Assembly: GCA_014193315.1 (NCBI GenBank)
Contig: BJHS01000001.1
Coordinates: 1-64,000 of the forward strand
Direction: 5' to 3'
Source of the DNA: Verrucomicrobiota bacterium
Lineage (GTDB): Bacteria; Verrucomicrobiota; Verrucomicrobiia; Opitutales; UBA953
Length of the DNA: 64,000 nucleotides
In this document: positions 17,322 through 25,878 of the stretch, one piece after another
Numbering within the stretch: the stretch's first letter is position 1
How the letters are laid out: each line of letters opens with the position of its first letter
Translations under genes and position numbers: made by a program
Notes under the pieces: generated by a model
Databases searched by the model: none
Told to the model about the DNA's origin: nothing
What the model saw: the letters and a program-made list of their open reading frames with translations, nothing else

Positions 17322-18356
17322 CTACTTGCCGAGGTAGGGGGTGATCTTCAGGAGCAGGGATTGGCAGTCGCCTTGCAGGCGGCCTTCCATGGTCGTGGAC
17401 TCACGGGTGACTTTTTCCAAGGAGTCGGCCGCATTGCCGATGGTCTTCTTGAGGGAGAGGGCCTCCCCCTTGTCCTTGATCTCGGCCTTGTCGGCGATTT
17501 GGCCGGCCTGGGTCTCGTATTTGCGGAGGTTCGCGACCAGGGTCCGCCGGTCTTCCATCGCGCGGCGGAGGATGCCCCACGTCAGCCGCGCCCGCGGGCC
17601 GTTCTCGGTGAGCATCCGGAGGTAGCCCAAGCCGTTGAACGCCCGGACCTCGTTCTCGAGGTCCTTCTTCACGGCCTCCTCGTGGGCCTTGTTCTCGCTG
17701 GAGCGCTGGGCGCTGACTTGACTGTCCTTGGCGCGGCTGGCCGCGGAGGTCTTGTTGGTGGAGTTGCCGGCCTTGGCGGAAGTCGCGGGCTTCTTCTCTT
17801 TGACCGTTTCCTTGACGTCTTTCTCCATCTCCTTATCCGCGGATTTATCGGCGGCCTCGGCGGCTTTGGTGGCGCCGGCGACTTTGCCGGCCTTCTTTAA
17901 TTCATCGTAGGCCTTCCAGAAGGCCGCCTCGTCGATGTCGGCATCCTTGCACAAGGCGTCGATCGAGGCGACCGGGATGCCCTTCAGCCCGTCTTGCAGG
18001 GAGGCGGCCAGGTTCTTGACCAAGGTCTTGAGGTCGGGCGGGGGCAACTCCTTGGCGAAAGGGTCGACTTCCTCTTCCTTCGCCTTCTCCATTTTCTTTT
18101 CCGGGCTATCTTCCGGTTTGATGAGCAACTGCCGCTCGGCCCAGATCTTGGGTTGGTTCTTTTTGACCCAGTCTTGGTCGAGGTCTTCCCACTTATAGGT
18201 CAGGAGCGTGTCCTTGCCGGGGAGCTGGACCGTGATGGTGTCCTCGTCCTGGGTGATGTATTCGAACGTCACCACGTTGCCGTTCTTGCGGAGCTGAACG
18301 GTCTCGGCTTTGGCGAGGCCGGCGACGAGCAGGCAAAGGGCGAGGAGGGGTCTCAC
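17322..18356 (-). CDS. Secreted hypothetical protein with SHD1-like N-terminus and charged helical body
   Basis: 344 aa, GTG start. A signal peptide (1-17, cleavage after AKA) precedes a small beta region (about 18-75: VQLRKNGNVVTFEYI, then a KWEDLDQDWVKKN helix). That region resembles the SHD1-like modules common in PVC secreted proteins; this is a weak match. The middle is very rich in Lys, Glu and Ala (about 150-235) and probably disordered or coiled-coil. The C-terminal 100 residues are predicted helical. No function is assignable. It follows the acp gene on the same strand with a 76-nt gap and may be transcribed separately. Confidence 0.75.
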   Translation of the reverse strand: MRPLLALCLLVAGLAKAETVQLRKNGNVVTFEYITQDEDTITVQLPGKDTLLTYKWEDLDQDWVKKNQPKIWAERQLLIKPEDSPEKKMEKAKEEEVDPFAKELPPPDLKTLVKNLAASLQDGLKGIPVASIDALCKDADIDEAAFWKAYDELKKAGKVAGATKAAEAADKSADKEMEKDVKETVKEKKPATSAKAGNSTNKTSAASRAKDSQVSAQRSSENKAHEEAVKKDLENEVRAFNGLGYLRMLTENGPRARLTWGILRRAMEDRRTLVANLRKYETQAGQIADKAEIKDKGEALSLKKTIGNAADSLEKVTRESTTMEGRLQGDCQSLLLKITPYLGK

Positions 18357-18432
18357 AAAGGAAATATGAGCCGCGGGCGGAGCCGGGGCAAATCTAGAAC
18401 ACCGCCGCGGGGCGGTAGTTTCCGGCCAGGCC

Positions 18433-18693
18433 TTACTTGGCGCCTTTGGCGAGGAACTTGGGGAGCAGGTACTCGGCGCAGGAGTCGAGGGACGCCAGCT
18501 GGACGTAATCGGCCTCCGGGACCTCGATGCCGTGCTTCTTCCGCAGCTCCATGACGATATCCAGGAAGTCCATGGAATCGAGGGAGAGCTGGTCGCGGAG
18601 GCGGACCTCCGGTTTCACGCTGGTGAGATTCTCGTCCGGCGCGATGTCGGCAATGATGTCGAGCACGACTTGCTTGATGTCTTCCTTCGTCAT
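18433..18693 (-). CDS. Acyl carrier protein
   Basis: 86 aa from ATG at 18693; upstream in-frame sequence belongs to the ketosynthase gene. The phosphopantetheine attachment motif is LSLDSMDFLD with Ser40. The four-helix acidic ACP pattern (PDENL...LRDQLSLDSMD...VMELRKKHGIEVPEAD) is clear. It begins 35 nt after the stop of the ketosynthase, so the two form a condensing-enzyme/carrier pair. The C-terminal tail (LPKFLAKGAK) is more basic than that of a housekeeping AcpP. The product of the pair is unknown. Confidence 0.92.
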   Translation of the reverse strand: MTKEDIKQVVLDIIADIAPDENLTSVKPEVRLRDQLSLDSMDFLDIVMELRKKHGIEVPEADYVQLASLDSCAEYLLPKFLAKGAK

Positions 18694-18728
18694 GGGCTTA
18701 GGGCTTTGTTTCAAACGCCCAAACGCGG

Positions 18729-19970
18729 TCAGGCAACCCCATATTTCTTCACGATGAGGGCGGAATTGATGCCGAGCATCCCGAACGAGTTGTTCAGGAT
18801 CGCCGTGACCTTGTCCACCTTGACCGGCAGGTTGACCACCAGCCCCGGAAGGGCGCATTCGGGGTCGATATCCTTGATATTAATGGTCGGGTGGACCCAG
18901 CCATCCATGAAGGAGGGGAGGTTGCCCGCCAGTTCGAGGGCGCCGGCCGCCCCCATGCAGTGCCCGATGAAGCTCTTGGTGTTGTTGATGCGGGTATCCG
19001 GGCAGCCGGCGAACACCGCCCGGAGGGCCGTGCATTCCTGGATGTCGCCCAAGGCCGTGGCGGTGGCGTGGGTCGAGACGATGTGGATGTCGTTGGGCGC
19101 CATTCCCGCGCGGGCGAGGGCCAAGCGGACGCATTCGGTCTGGCGTTCGGGGTTGGGCAGGACGGCATCGGTGGCGTCGGAGTTGATGCACCAGCCGGCG
19201 ATCTCGGCGATGATCCGGGCGCCGCGGGCGAGGGCGTCGTCGAGGCGTTCGAGCACGTAAATCGCGCCACCTTCGGAGATCACGATGCCGTTGCGCTCCT
19301 TGTCGAACGGGCGGGACGCCTGGTTCGGGTCGGCGTGCTGGGCGAGCGCGCCTTGGTTCTTGAAGCCGGCGAAGATCCCGAAGGTGTGGATCGACTCGGA
19401 GACGCCGCCGGCGAAGGCGAAATCGACCTCCCCGAGCTGCAGCATCTGGGCCGCCTGGATCAGGCCGGCGTTCCCTGCCGCGCAGGCCGCGCCGATGGTG
19501 TAGTGCGGCCCGGTGATGCCGAGGTTCATCGTCACCTCACCGGCCGGGTTGTTGGCCACCGTCCGCGGGTTGTGGTGATGCGTCCAATACTTCGTGTCGT
19601 TGCCGAACTGGGAGATGTTGTGGATCTCATTCTCCGTCTCCACGTTGCCGTGCTCGGTGATGCCGAGGTAGACGCCGACGCGGGACTTGTCGATCTGGTC
19701 CCACGCAAGCCCGGCGTCGCCGAGGGCTTCGCGGGCGCAGTAGATGGAGATGGAGCCGACCCGCGTGCCGTTGCGGATTTCCTTCCGCTTCTGCCATTTG
19801 GTCGTATCAAAGTCACAGACCCCCGCCGGGTGCCGGCCCATGTGGCGTACATCGATCTCCGCGATGCGGGCTTTGCCGGCCAGCAGGTTGGCGCGGAACT
19901 CGGCCAGCGTGTTGCCGTTGGGGGCCGTGAGGCCGAGGCCGGTGATGACGATGCGAGGTTTCGAGGACAT
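18729..19970 (-). CDS. Beta-ketoacyl-ACP synthase (FabF/KAS II-like)
   Basis: 413 aa from ATG at 19970, chosen because GGAG lies 9 nt upstream; an alternative ATG at 19985 adds five residues. Thiolase-fold catalytic residues are visible: Cys in TIGAACAAGN (about 163), His in VSTHATATALGD (about 299) and His in KSFIGHCMGAAGALE (about 339). The N-terminal RIVITGLGLTAPNG is typical. Length matches FabF. It is paired with the ACP at 18433 and has no other fatty-acid gene beside it, which points to a specialised lipid or secondary role rather than the main fab cluster (inference). Confidence 0.93.
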   Translation of the reverse strand: MSSKPRIVITGLGLTAPNGNTLAEFRANLLAGKARIAEIDVRHMGRHPAGVCDFDTTKWQKRKEIRNGTRVGSISIYCAREALGDAGLAWDQIDKSRVGVYLGITEHGNVETENEIHNISQFGNDTKYWTHHHNPRTVANNPAGEVTMNLGITGPHYTIGAACAAGNAGLIQAAQMLQLGEVDFAFAGGVSESIHTFGIFAGFKNQGALAQHADPNQASRPFDKERNGIVISEGGAIYVLERLDDALARGARIIAEIAGWCINSDATDAVLPNPERQTECVRLALARAGMAPNDIHIVSTHATATALGDIQECTALRAVFAGCPDTRINNTKSFIGHCMGAAGALELAGNLPSFMDGWVHPTINIKDIDPECALPGLVVNLPVKVDKVTAILNNSFGMLGINSALIVKKYGVA

Positions 19971-20067
19971 CAGACGAGTCTCCATCAAGCCCCCGCCGGC
20001 GTTGAAGTCAAACCCCGCCCCCGCTTGCCCTTGCCATTCCCCCGTCCCGCCCTTTCCTGCCAAGGAG

Positions 20068-20550
20068 ATGTCCCAGCCGCTCAAGTGCTCGCTTTGCGCC
20101 GAGGTCGCGACCGTCCACCTTTCCCAGGTGGTCGGAGGGAAGGTCACGAAGGTGCACCTTTGCGAAGCCTGCGCCGGGAAGGGTGGGGCCGTCGACCCCG
20201 CGGTCTTCCAATTGGCCGACGCCCTGCATGCCCCGGGACCGCCCGCGGAGCTGACCTGCCCGCAGTGCGGCTTCACCGACGTCGATTTCCGGAAGCGTGG
20301 TCGGCTGGGCTGTCCGGCTTGCTGGGAGATTTTCGGCGGGGCGTTGAGCCCCCTCTTGGTCAAGGTTCAGCACGAGACTGCGCATGTCGGCCGGGCCCCC
20401 CCCGGCGTGGCCCCGCTCGGCCAGTTACGCCAGCGTTTGGCCGCGGCCCGCACCGCCATGGCCGCCGCCATCACCGCCGAGGATTACGAGGTCGCCGCTC
20501 GCTTGCGCGACGAAATCGCCGGACTCGAAGCCACCCTCAACCCCGCCTGA
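20068..20550 (+). CDS. mcsA: McsA-like zinc-finger/UVR-motif protein
   Basis: 160 aa. Four CxxC pairs are visible (CSLC, CEAC, CPQC, CPAC), as in McsA. The C-terminal UVR motif AEDYEVAARLRDEIAGLEA is the usual UvrB/UvrC-interaction helix pair. McsA activates the arginine kinase McsB, and mcsB follows after 2 nt. I start at ATG 20068 because the first zinc pair begins six residues later, as in the family. The purine-rich AAGGAG abuts the ATG with no spacer, which is unusual. Function is inferred from family and neighbour. Confidence 0.9.
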   Translation: MSQPLKCSLCAEVATVHLSQVVGGKVTKVHLCEACAGKGGAVDPAVFQLADALHAPGPPAELTCPQCGFTDVDFRKRGRLGCPACWEIFGGALSPLLVKVQHETAHVGRAPPGVAPLGQLRQRLAAARTAMAAAITAEDYEVAARLRDEIAGLEATLNPA

Positions 20551-20552
20551 CC

Positions 20553-21623
20553 ATGTCCGTGCAGGAAATCCTCGCCGATGACCACGACCCGGCCCGGGCC
20601 TCCGGGGCGCAGGCCGTCGTGCTCAGCACCCGTATCCGGCTCGCGCGCAACCTCGCAGGTCAGCCCTTCCCGGGGTGGGCCAAGGCGCCGCAGCGCTTGG
20701 AGATCACCGAGCGTTGCATCACCGCTTTGACCGAGCTCCCGCGCTTCCGCCGCGGGCATGTGCTCCGCATGGCCCAGCAGACCGACCTCGATCGCGCGGT
20801 GCTGGTGGAGCGTCACCTCGTCTCCAAGGAGCTCGCCTCGGGGCAGGCGGGGGCCGCGGTCATCAGCCGCGACCAGACCTGCTCCGTGATGATCAACGAG
20901 GAAGACCACTTGCGCGTGCAGGTCCTGCGACCTGGCTGGCACCTACGTGGGACCTGGAACCTCGCCGAACAGCTGGACGATGCCTTGGCGGGCTCGTTGC
21001 CGCTGGCTTTTTCCGAAAGCCTCGGCTACCTCACGGCCTGCCCCACCAACGTCGGCACTGGGCTGCGCGCCTCGGCCATGGTGCACCTGCCGGGGCTCTG
21101 TCTCTCCGGCCAGGTGGACAAGGTCACGCGGGCCCTTGGCCAGGACGGCTTGGCGGTGCGGGGCTGGCTGGGCGAAGGCACGGAGGCCGCCGGTAACATC
21201 TTCCAGATTTCCAACCAGCAGACGCTCGGCCTGTCCGAGGACGACATCCTCAAGCATCTCGGCTACTGGATCAAGCATCTGGTCGAGCAGGAGTGGAACG
21301 CCCGGCGCAAGCTCGCCCTCGACGAAGGCGACAAATTTGTCGACCGGCTGGCGCGCTCGTTTGGCGTGCTGTGCCACGCCCGCCTGCTCTCGAGCGCGGA
21401 GGCCATGAACATGCTCTCGCACCTGCGGCTGGCCTGCGACCTGGGTTGCCTGCCCGAGGCGTTGCGCGACCAGGTCGACCGCCTGCTGATCGAAGGCCAG
21501 CCCGCCCATGTGCAGGTCCGGCATGGGTCCGCCCTGGATAGCGACGGCCGCGACCTCCGTCGCGCCGCCGTCATCCGGGCGGCACTGCAGGCGTTCCCGG
21601 AGGTCGGTCCGCCGACCGCTTGA
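20553..21623 (+). CDS. mcsB: Protein-arginine kinase McsB
   Basis: 356 aa with ATG at 20553, 2 nt after mcsA. It carries the ATP:guanido phosphotransferase blocks: LSTRIRLARNL near the N-terminus, VMINEEDHLRVQVL, a catalytic loop YLTACPTNVGTGLRAS, and GEGTEAAGNIFQISNQ. No key block is missing, so it should be active in phosphorylating protein arginines. In Firmicutes this marks proteins for ClpCP and controls CtsR; neither ctsR nor clpC is adjacent here. It converges on rbfA with no gap (mcsB ends 21623, rbfA ends 21624). Confidence 0.94.
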   Translation: MSVQEILADDHDPARASGAQAVVLSTRIRLARNLAGQPFPGWAKAPQRLEITERCITALTELPRFRRGHVLRMAQQTDLDRAVLVERHLVSKELASGQAGAAVISRDQTCSVMINEEDHLRVQVLRPGWHLRGTWNLAEQLDDALAGSLPLAFSESLGYLTACPTNVGTGLRASAMVHLPGLCLSGQVDKVTRALGQDGLAVRGWLGEGTEAAGNIFQISNQQTLGLSEDDILKHLGYWIKHLVEQEWNARRKLALDEGDKFVDRLARSFGVLCHARLLSSAEAMNMLSHLRLACDLGCLPEALRDQVDRLLIEGQPAHVQVRHGSALDSDGRDLRRAAVIRAALQAFPEVGPPTA

Positions 21624-21992
21624 TTACTCGGCGTCGGGTTTAGGCTTGGTGCCGTCCTGGCGGGATAACTCGTCCAGCATCGCTTGCACCCGCGCCACGG
21701 CCCCGGTCACGTCGTCTTCGGCGAACAAAAGTTCCGGGGTGCTCTTCAACTGCAGGGCGGCGCCGACGGTGGCCCGGAGCTCGGAGCGGACGCGCTTCAG
21801 CAAGGCGCGGGCCGACTTGCGCGCGGCGTCGTCCCCGGAGACCGCGTAGCCGACGCGCACCTGGCGCAGGTCGGGGGTGACGGTCGCCCGCGTGATGGTG
21901 ATCAACGCCGCTTCCGTGGCCCAGCCTTGGCGCAGCGCGGAGGAAACCTCGCGCTGGACCAATTCGGCCACCCGGAGCTGACGTTGCGACAT
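21624..21992 (-). CDS. rbfA: Ribosome-binding factor A
   Basis: 122 aa from ATG at 21992, which lies 5 nt after the infB stop. The KH-like fold is recognisable: RVAELVQREVSSALRQ, then ITITRATVTPDLRQVRVGYAV, and LRSELRATVGAALQLKSTPELLFAEDD. RbfA assists late 30S maturation. Its place behind nusA and infB is the classic order. Confidence 0.95.
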   Translation of the reverse strand: MSQRQLRVAELVQREVSSALRQGWATEAALITITRATVTPDLRQVRVGYAVSGDDAARKSARALLKRVRSELRATVGAALQLKSTPELLFAEDDVTGAVARVQAMLDELSRQDGTKPKPDAE

Positions 21993-21997
21993 GCGGC

Positions 21998-24397
21998 TTA
22001 GAGCGTGGGGCGGATCTGCAGGAGCTCGATCGCCTCGATGATATCGCCCGGCTGGTAATCGTCGTAGCCCCCGAGCTTGATGCCGCACTCGAAGCCAGCC
22101 TTGACCTCGGAGGCGTCGTCCTTGAAGCGGCGGAGCGTCTCGACCGGGCCGTTGTGCACGACATTGCCGGCGCGCACCACGCGGGCCTTGGCGGCGCGGC
22201 GGATGAGCCCTTCGGTGACCATGCAACCGGCGACCTTGTGTTCCTTGCCCTGCGGGAAGACCGCGCGGACCTCGGCGGCGCCGAGCTTGTTCTCGCGGAT
22301 CTCGGGATCGAGGAGCTCGGACATGGCCTCCTTCACGAGCGTGATGAGTTCGTAGATGATGTCGTGGCCGATGATGCGGACCCCGGTGCGCTTAAGGTGG
22401 GGCTGCACCCCGTTCTCCAGCTTGGTGTCGAAGGCAACGATGCAAGCCCGGGCGGCCTCGGCGAGGGCGACGTCGCCCTGGGTGACGGGGCCGACGGAGC
22501 CACCGACGATCTCGAGGCGGACCTTGGTCGACTTGATTTCCTGGAGGCAGCCTTGGAGGGCTTCCAGCGTGCCATTGACGTCGGCCTTGAGCAGGATGCG
22601 CAGGATTTTCTCCTTGTCCTGGGCGAGGGCGGCCATCAGGCGCTCGAGGTCGGACATGCCGGGGCGGGCCCCGGTGTTCGGAGCCTGCTGCTGCGCTTCG
22701 GCTTCCTTGCGGGCGGCGAGCGCGGATTCTTCGGCCAGTTCGCGGGCTTCGCGGTCGTTCTTCACCACGCGGAATTTGGCCCCGGGGCTCGGGACGGCGT
22801 CCCAGCCAAGGATGAGCGCAGGCGTGCCGGGCGCAGCGCTCGGCAGGCGGTTGCCGCAGTCATCCATGAGCGCGCGGACCTTGCACCAGGTCTCGCCGCA
22901 GACAAAGGAATCGCCGGCCTTCAAGGTGCCCTTCTGGACGATGACGGTCGCGGTCGGGCCGCGGCCGGTCTCCATCTGGGATTCGATGACGGAGCCTTGG
23001 GCCGGGCACTTGGCGTTGGCCTTCAGGTCGAGAATCTCGGCCTGCAGGAGGATGGATTCAATCAGCTCGTTCATGCCCGTGCCCTTGAGCGCGGAGACCG
23101 GGGCCGTGATGACTTCGCCACCCCAGTCCTCGGGGGTGATGCCGCGCTGCTGCATCTGCTGCTTCACGCGGTCGATGTTGGCACCCTTGGCGTCGACCTT
23201 ATTGATCGCGGTCACGATGGCGCTGGCGTGCTTCTGGGCGAACTTGAGGGCTTCCTCCGTCTGCGGCATGAAGCCGTCGTCGGCGGCGACGACCAGGATC
23301 GCGATATCGGTCACGGAGGCGCCGCGTTCGCGCATCTTGGCGAAGGCCGCGTGGCCGGGTGTGTCGAGGAAGGTGACGGACCGACCCTTGTACTCGGGCT
23401 TCTCGCCCTGGTAGGCGACGGTGTAGGCGCCGATGTGCTGGGTGATGCCGCCGGCTTCGCCCGAGACGACGTTGGTCTTGCGGAAGAAGTCGAGGAGCGT
23501 GGTCTTACCGTGGTCGACGTGACCGAGCACGCAGACGACCGGCGGGCGGGTGGTCATCAGGGCCGGGTCATCCTCGGACGGCTTCTCGACCTTCTTGACC
23601 GGCTGGGTCCCTTCGCCGCGGTGGCGGATTTCCAGGGTGTAGCCATGGCGTTCGGCCACCTTGCGGGCGTCGGCCTCTTCGATGACGGAGGTCGCGCTGA
23701 CGACCTTGTTCAGTTCCATCAGGTTACCGATGACCTGGAAAGGCTTGAGGTTGAGCGCGATCGCGAAGTCGCGGACCACGATGGGCGGACGGACGGTGAC
23801 CGCGCCTTTGCTGCCAGGGGTGACGCTGCTGCCGGTGGCGGCGGGGCGGTTCACCATGGGCGCGACCGGCGGGCGGACCAGCGGGGGGGGCGTGCTGGGG
23901 CGGGTGCTCGGGGCGGCGATCGGGGTGATCACGATGGGCGGCAGGTCGTTCTTCGGCGGCGTCGGCGCGATGGGCGCCCGGGGCGGCAAGGCGGGTGCCA
24001 TGGGCGGGCGGGCGGTCACCGTGGGGGGGCTCGGGGGTCGGGCGACGGGAGCCACGGGCGGCGGGGTCGACGCCGTCACGGGCTTGGCGGCCTCGACGGG
24101 CTTCGGGGGTTCGACTTTCGTCGGCTCGCGGGCTGGCGCGGGCTCTTCCTTCTTCGGCAGCTTGTCGGCGGCGAATTTCAGGAAGTCATCCCGGAAGAAC
24201 TTGCTGAAGTTGCTCGAGGCCGACGGCTTCTTGCCTTCGGCGTAGATGAGCTCCTTGAAGTCTGGGTGCGCTTCGACGAACTGGTCCGCCAGGGCGAGCA
24301 GCGCCTTGACCTCGAGCCCAAGCTCCTTGGCCACGTCGCTGTAGCGCTGCGTGGTGGAGGCCTTCTTGGTCTCGGGCTTCTTCTTCTTCTCGGTCAT
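21998..24397 (-). CDS. infB: Translation initiation factor IF-2
   Basis: 799 aa. An N-terminal helical piece is followed by a long Pro/Ala/Val linker (about 95-200, rich in PPP and ARPP). The GTPase domain has G1 [11 protein letters not shown] at about residue 291, a DTPGHAAF G3 and an NKVD G4. EF-Tu-like domain II and the C-terminal fMet-tRNA binding domains follow. It delivers initiator tRNA to the 30S subunit. The linker is unusually proline-rich for its length. It lies 49 nt downstream of nusA. Confidence 0.97.
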   Translation of the reverse strand: MTEKKKKPETKKASTTQRYSDVAKELGLEVKALLALADQFVEAHPDFKELIYAEGKKPSASSNFSKFFRDDFLKFAADKLPKKEEPAPAREPTKVEPPKPVEAAKPVTASTPPPVAPVARPPSPPTVTARPPMAPALPPRAPIAPTPPKNDLPPIVITPIAAPSTRPSTPPPLVRPPVAPMVNRPAATGSSVTPGSKGAVTVRPPIVVRDFAIALNLKPFQVIGNLMELNKVVSATSVIEEADARKVAERHGYTLEIRHRGEGTQPVKKVEKPSEDDPALMTTRPPVVCVLGHVDHGKTTLLDFFRKTNVVSGEAGGITQHIGAYTVAYQGEKPEYKGRSVTFLDTPGHAAFAKMRERGASVTDIAILVVAADDGFMPQTEEALKFAQKHASAIVTAINKVDAKGANIDRVKQQMQQRGITPEDWGGEVITAPVSALKGTGMNELIESILLQAEILDLKANAKCPAQGSVIESQMETGRGPTATVIVQKGTLKAGDSFVCGETWCKVRALMDDCGNRLPSAAPGTPALILGWDAVPSPGAKFRVVKNDREARELAEESALAARKEAEAQQQAPNTGARPGMSDLERLMAALAQDKEKILRILLKADVNGTLEALQGCLQEIKSTKVRLEIVGGSVGPVTQGDVALAEAARACIVAFDTKLENGVQPHLKRTGVRIIGHDIIYELITLVKEAMSELLDPEIRENKLGAAEVRAVFPQGKEHKVAGCMVTEGLIRRAAKARVVRAGNVVHNGPVETLRRFKDDASEVKAGFECGIKLGGYDDYQPGDIIEAIELLQIRPTL

Positions 24398-24446
24398 GGG
24401 CGCTGGCTGGGTGTTCGGCGGAAGGGCGGGAGGGGTTGGGTGGGGC

Positions 24447-25694
24447 TTAGGCCTTGGCGACCTTGGCGACGGCGGCGAGGAACGTCTGGATCTCGTCGGA
24501 GGCGATGCCGGTATCCTGGAGTTCCTCGGCGGTCACGTTCGCCGCGACGGCGACCTCGGTCAGGCCGAGCTGCACGAACTTCGCGACGAGTTCGAACGGC
24601 AGGCCGAGCTGCTCGGCCAGACGCGTCGCCTTTTCGCCCAACTGGGCCTCGACGCTTTCGGGCGTGTTCGTGGCCTTGGCGATGTTGAGACCCCAACCCA
24701 TGAGTTTCGAGGTCAGGCGGGCGTTGCGACCCTTGGAGCCGATGGCGATACGCATGTCCTCCTCGTCCACTTCGAAGTGGATGGAACGGTTGCGTTCGTC
24801 GATGCGGACGTTGCGGGGGCGGGCCGGGCGGATGGCCTCCTCGAGCAGTTTGAGCGGCTCCTTATGGAAGCGGATGATATCAATCTTCTCCCCGCCGAGC
24901 TCCTTGACGATGTTGCGGACGCGGGCGCCGCGGGCGCCGACGCAGGCGCCGACGGGGTCGACCTTGGGGTCGCTCGAGTCGACGGCGATCTTGGTGCGGT
25001 AGCCCGGGTCGCGGGCCATCTTGGCGATGGTGACGGTCTTGTCGGCGATTTCGGCCACTTCGAGCTCGAGCAGGCGGCGGACGAAGCCGTCGTTGGCGCG
25101 GGAGAGCACGAACTCGCGGCCGCGTTGCGGGTCCTCGCGGATCTCGAGCAGCAGACAGCGGATGCGGTCGCCGGTGCGGAACTCGTCGCCGTGGCAACGC
25201 TCCTTGTGCGTGAGGACGGCCTCGGCCGTGCCCAGCTCGACGATGACGTTGCCGCGCTCGGTGCGGCGGACGATCCCGGTGACGATGTCGCCGACCTTGT
25301 CCTTGTACTCCAGGAAGACCTGGTCCTTCTCAATCTTACGGAAGCGTTGGTTGAGCAGCTGCTGGGTCGTCTTGGCGGCGATGCGCCCGAGGTCGGCCAC
25401 GTTGATGGGCTTGCGGACCTCGTCCCCGACGACGGCGCCGGGCTGGAGGAGGGCGGCGGCGACCGGGTTGATCTCGCGGAGAGGGTCCGAGACCGAGTCG
25501 GTCACGGAGTAGATGACGTGGGCGTCGAGCTTGCCGGTGGCCGGGTCGGCCGTGACCTCGACGTTCTGGCCGGACATGACCGATTTCTCGACGGAGGACT
25601 TGATGGCCTCGACGATGAGGGCGCAGGCTTCATCCTTGGGGATGTGCTTCTCTTTTTCGAGGTATTGGAGGTAGGGTTTGATGTCGACGCTCAT
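24447..25694 (-). CDS. nusA: Transcription termination/antitermination factor NusA
   Basis: 415 aa from ATG at 25694 (MSVDIKPYLQYLEKEK). The order is an N-terminal RNAP-binding domain, an S1 domain (GDIVTGIVRR near residue 120), and KH1/KH2 (DPVGACVGARGARVRNIVKELGG; then RIAIGSKGRNARL). A helical C-terminal acidic repeat region resembles the HhH part of longer NusA. It heads nusA-infB-rbfA. The usual upstream rimP is absent: the next gene upstream, ettA, is divergent. The leader holds a terminator-like structure (25729-25769), suggesting attenuation. Confidence 0.96.
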   Translation of the reverse strand: MSVDIKPYLQYLEKEKHIPKDEACALIVEAIKSSVEKSVMSGQNVEVTADPATGKLDAHVIYSVTDSVSDPLREINPVAAALLQPGAVVGDEVRKPINVADLGRIAAKTTQQLLNQRFRKIEKDQVFLEYKDKVGDIVTGIVRRTERGNVIVELGTAEAVLTHKERCHGDEFRTGDRIRCLLLEIREDPQRGREFVLSRANDGFVRRLLELEVAEIADKTVTIAKMARDPGYRTKIAVDSSDPKVDPVGACVGARGARVRNIVKELGGEKIDIIRFHKEPLKLLEEAIRPARPRNVRIDERNRSIHFEVDEEDMRIAIGSKGRNARLTSKLMGWGLNIAKATNTPESVEAQLGEKATRLAEQLGLPFELVAKFVQLGLTEVAVAANVTAEELQDTGIASDEIQTFLAAVAKVAKA

Positions 25695-25728
25695 GGATGT
25701 GCGGTGGGTGCGGTGAAAATTTAGGGAC

Positions 25729-25769
25729 AAAAAAAGCGGGTCCGGCTGGACCCACCTTCATTCAAGGTG
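25729..25769 (-). terminator. Double hairpin with U-tract in the nusA leader (attenuator candidate)
   Basis: Read on the minus strand, a hairpin CACCTT-GAATG-AAGGTG abuts a second, GGGTCC-AGCC-GGACCC, followed by GC and seven T. This is a textbook intrinsic terminator placed 35 nt before the nusA ATG and after the only apparent promoter. No minus-strand gene lies between promoter and hairpin, so its natural role would be to attenuate nusA itself. Confidence 0.7.
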
Positions 25770-25780
25770 ACTGCGGGGGT

Positions 25781-25811
25781 AACTTAGCCGAGCCCCCCGG
25801 GGGGTTGTCAA
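25781..25811 (-). promoter_or_regulatory. Candidate nusA promoter with GC palindrome in the spacer
   Basis: On the minus strand TTGACA (25811-25806) and TAAGTT (25786-25781) are separated by 19 nt, longer than ideal. The spacer contains the perfect palindrome CCCCCCGGGGGG. A CTAAGT reading gives an 18-nt spacer. Confidence 0.45.
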
Positions 25812-25878
25812 GTGCTGTCCATGGCCCCGGCGGCTGGTTCCGCTTGCCCCCGGGGGGCTTGTGCCAACCCTGTCCCCC

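Noticed and set aside
19971-20363. N-terminal extension of the ketosynthase to 544 codons
   Set aside because: The extra region is antisense to mcsA and lacks ketosynthase homology; GGAG before the ATG at 19970 supports the shorter protein.
22154-24688. 844-codon open frame on the plus strand
   Set aside because: Antisense to infB, whose GTPase motifs are unmistakable.
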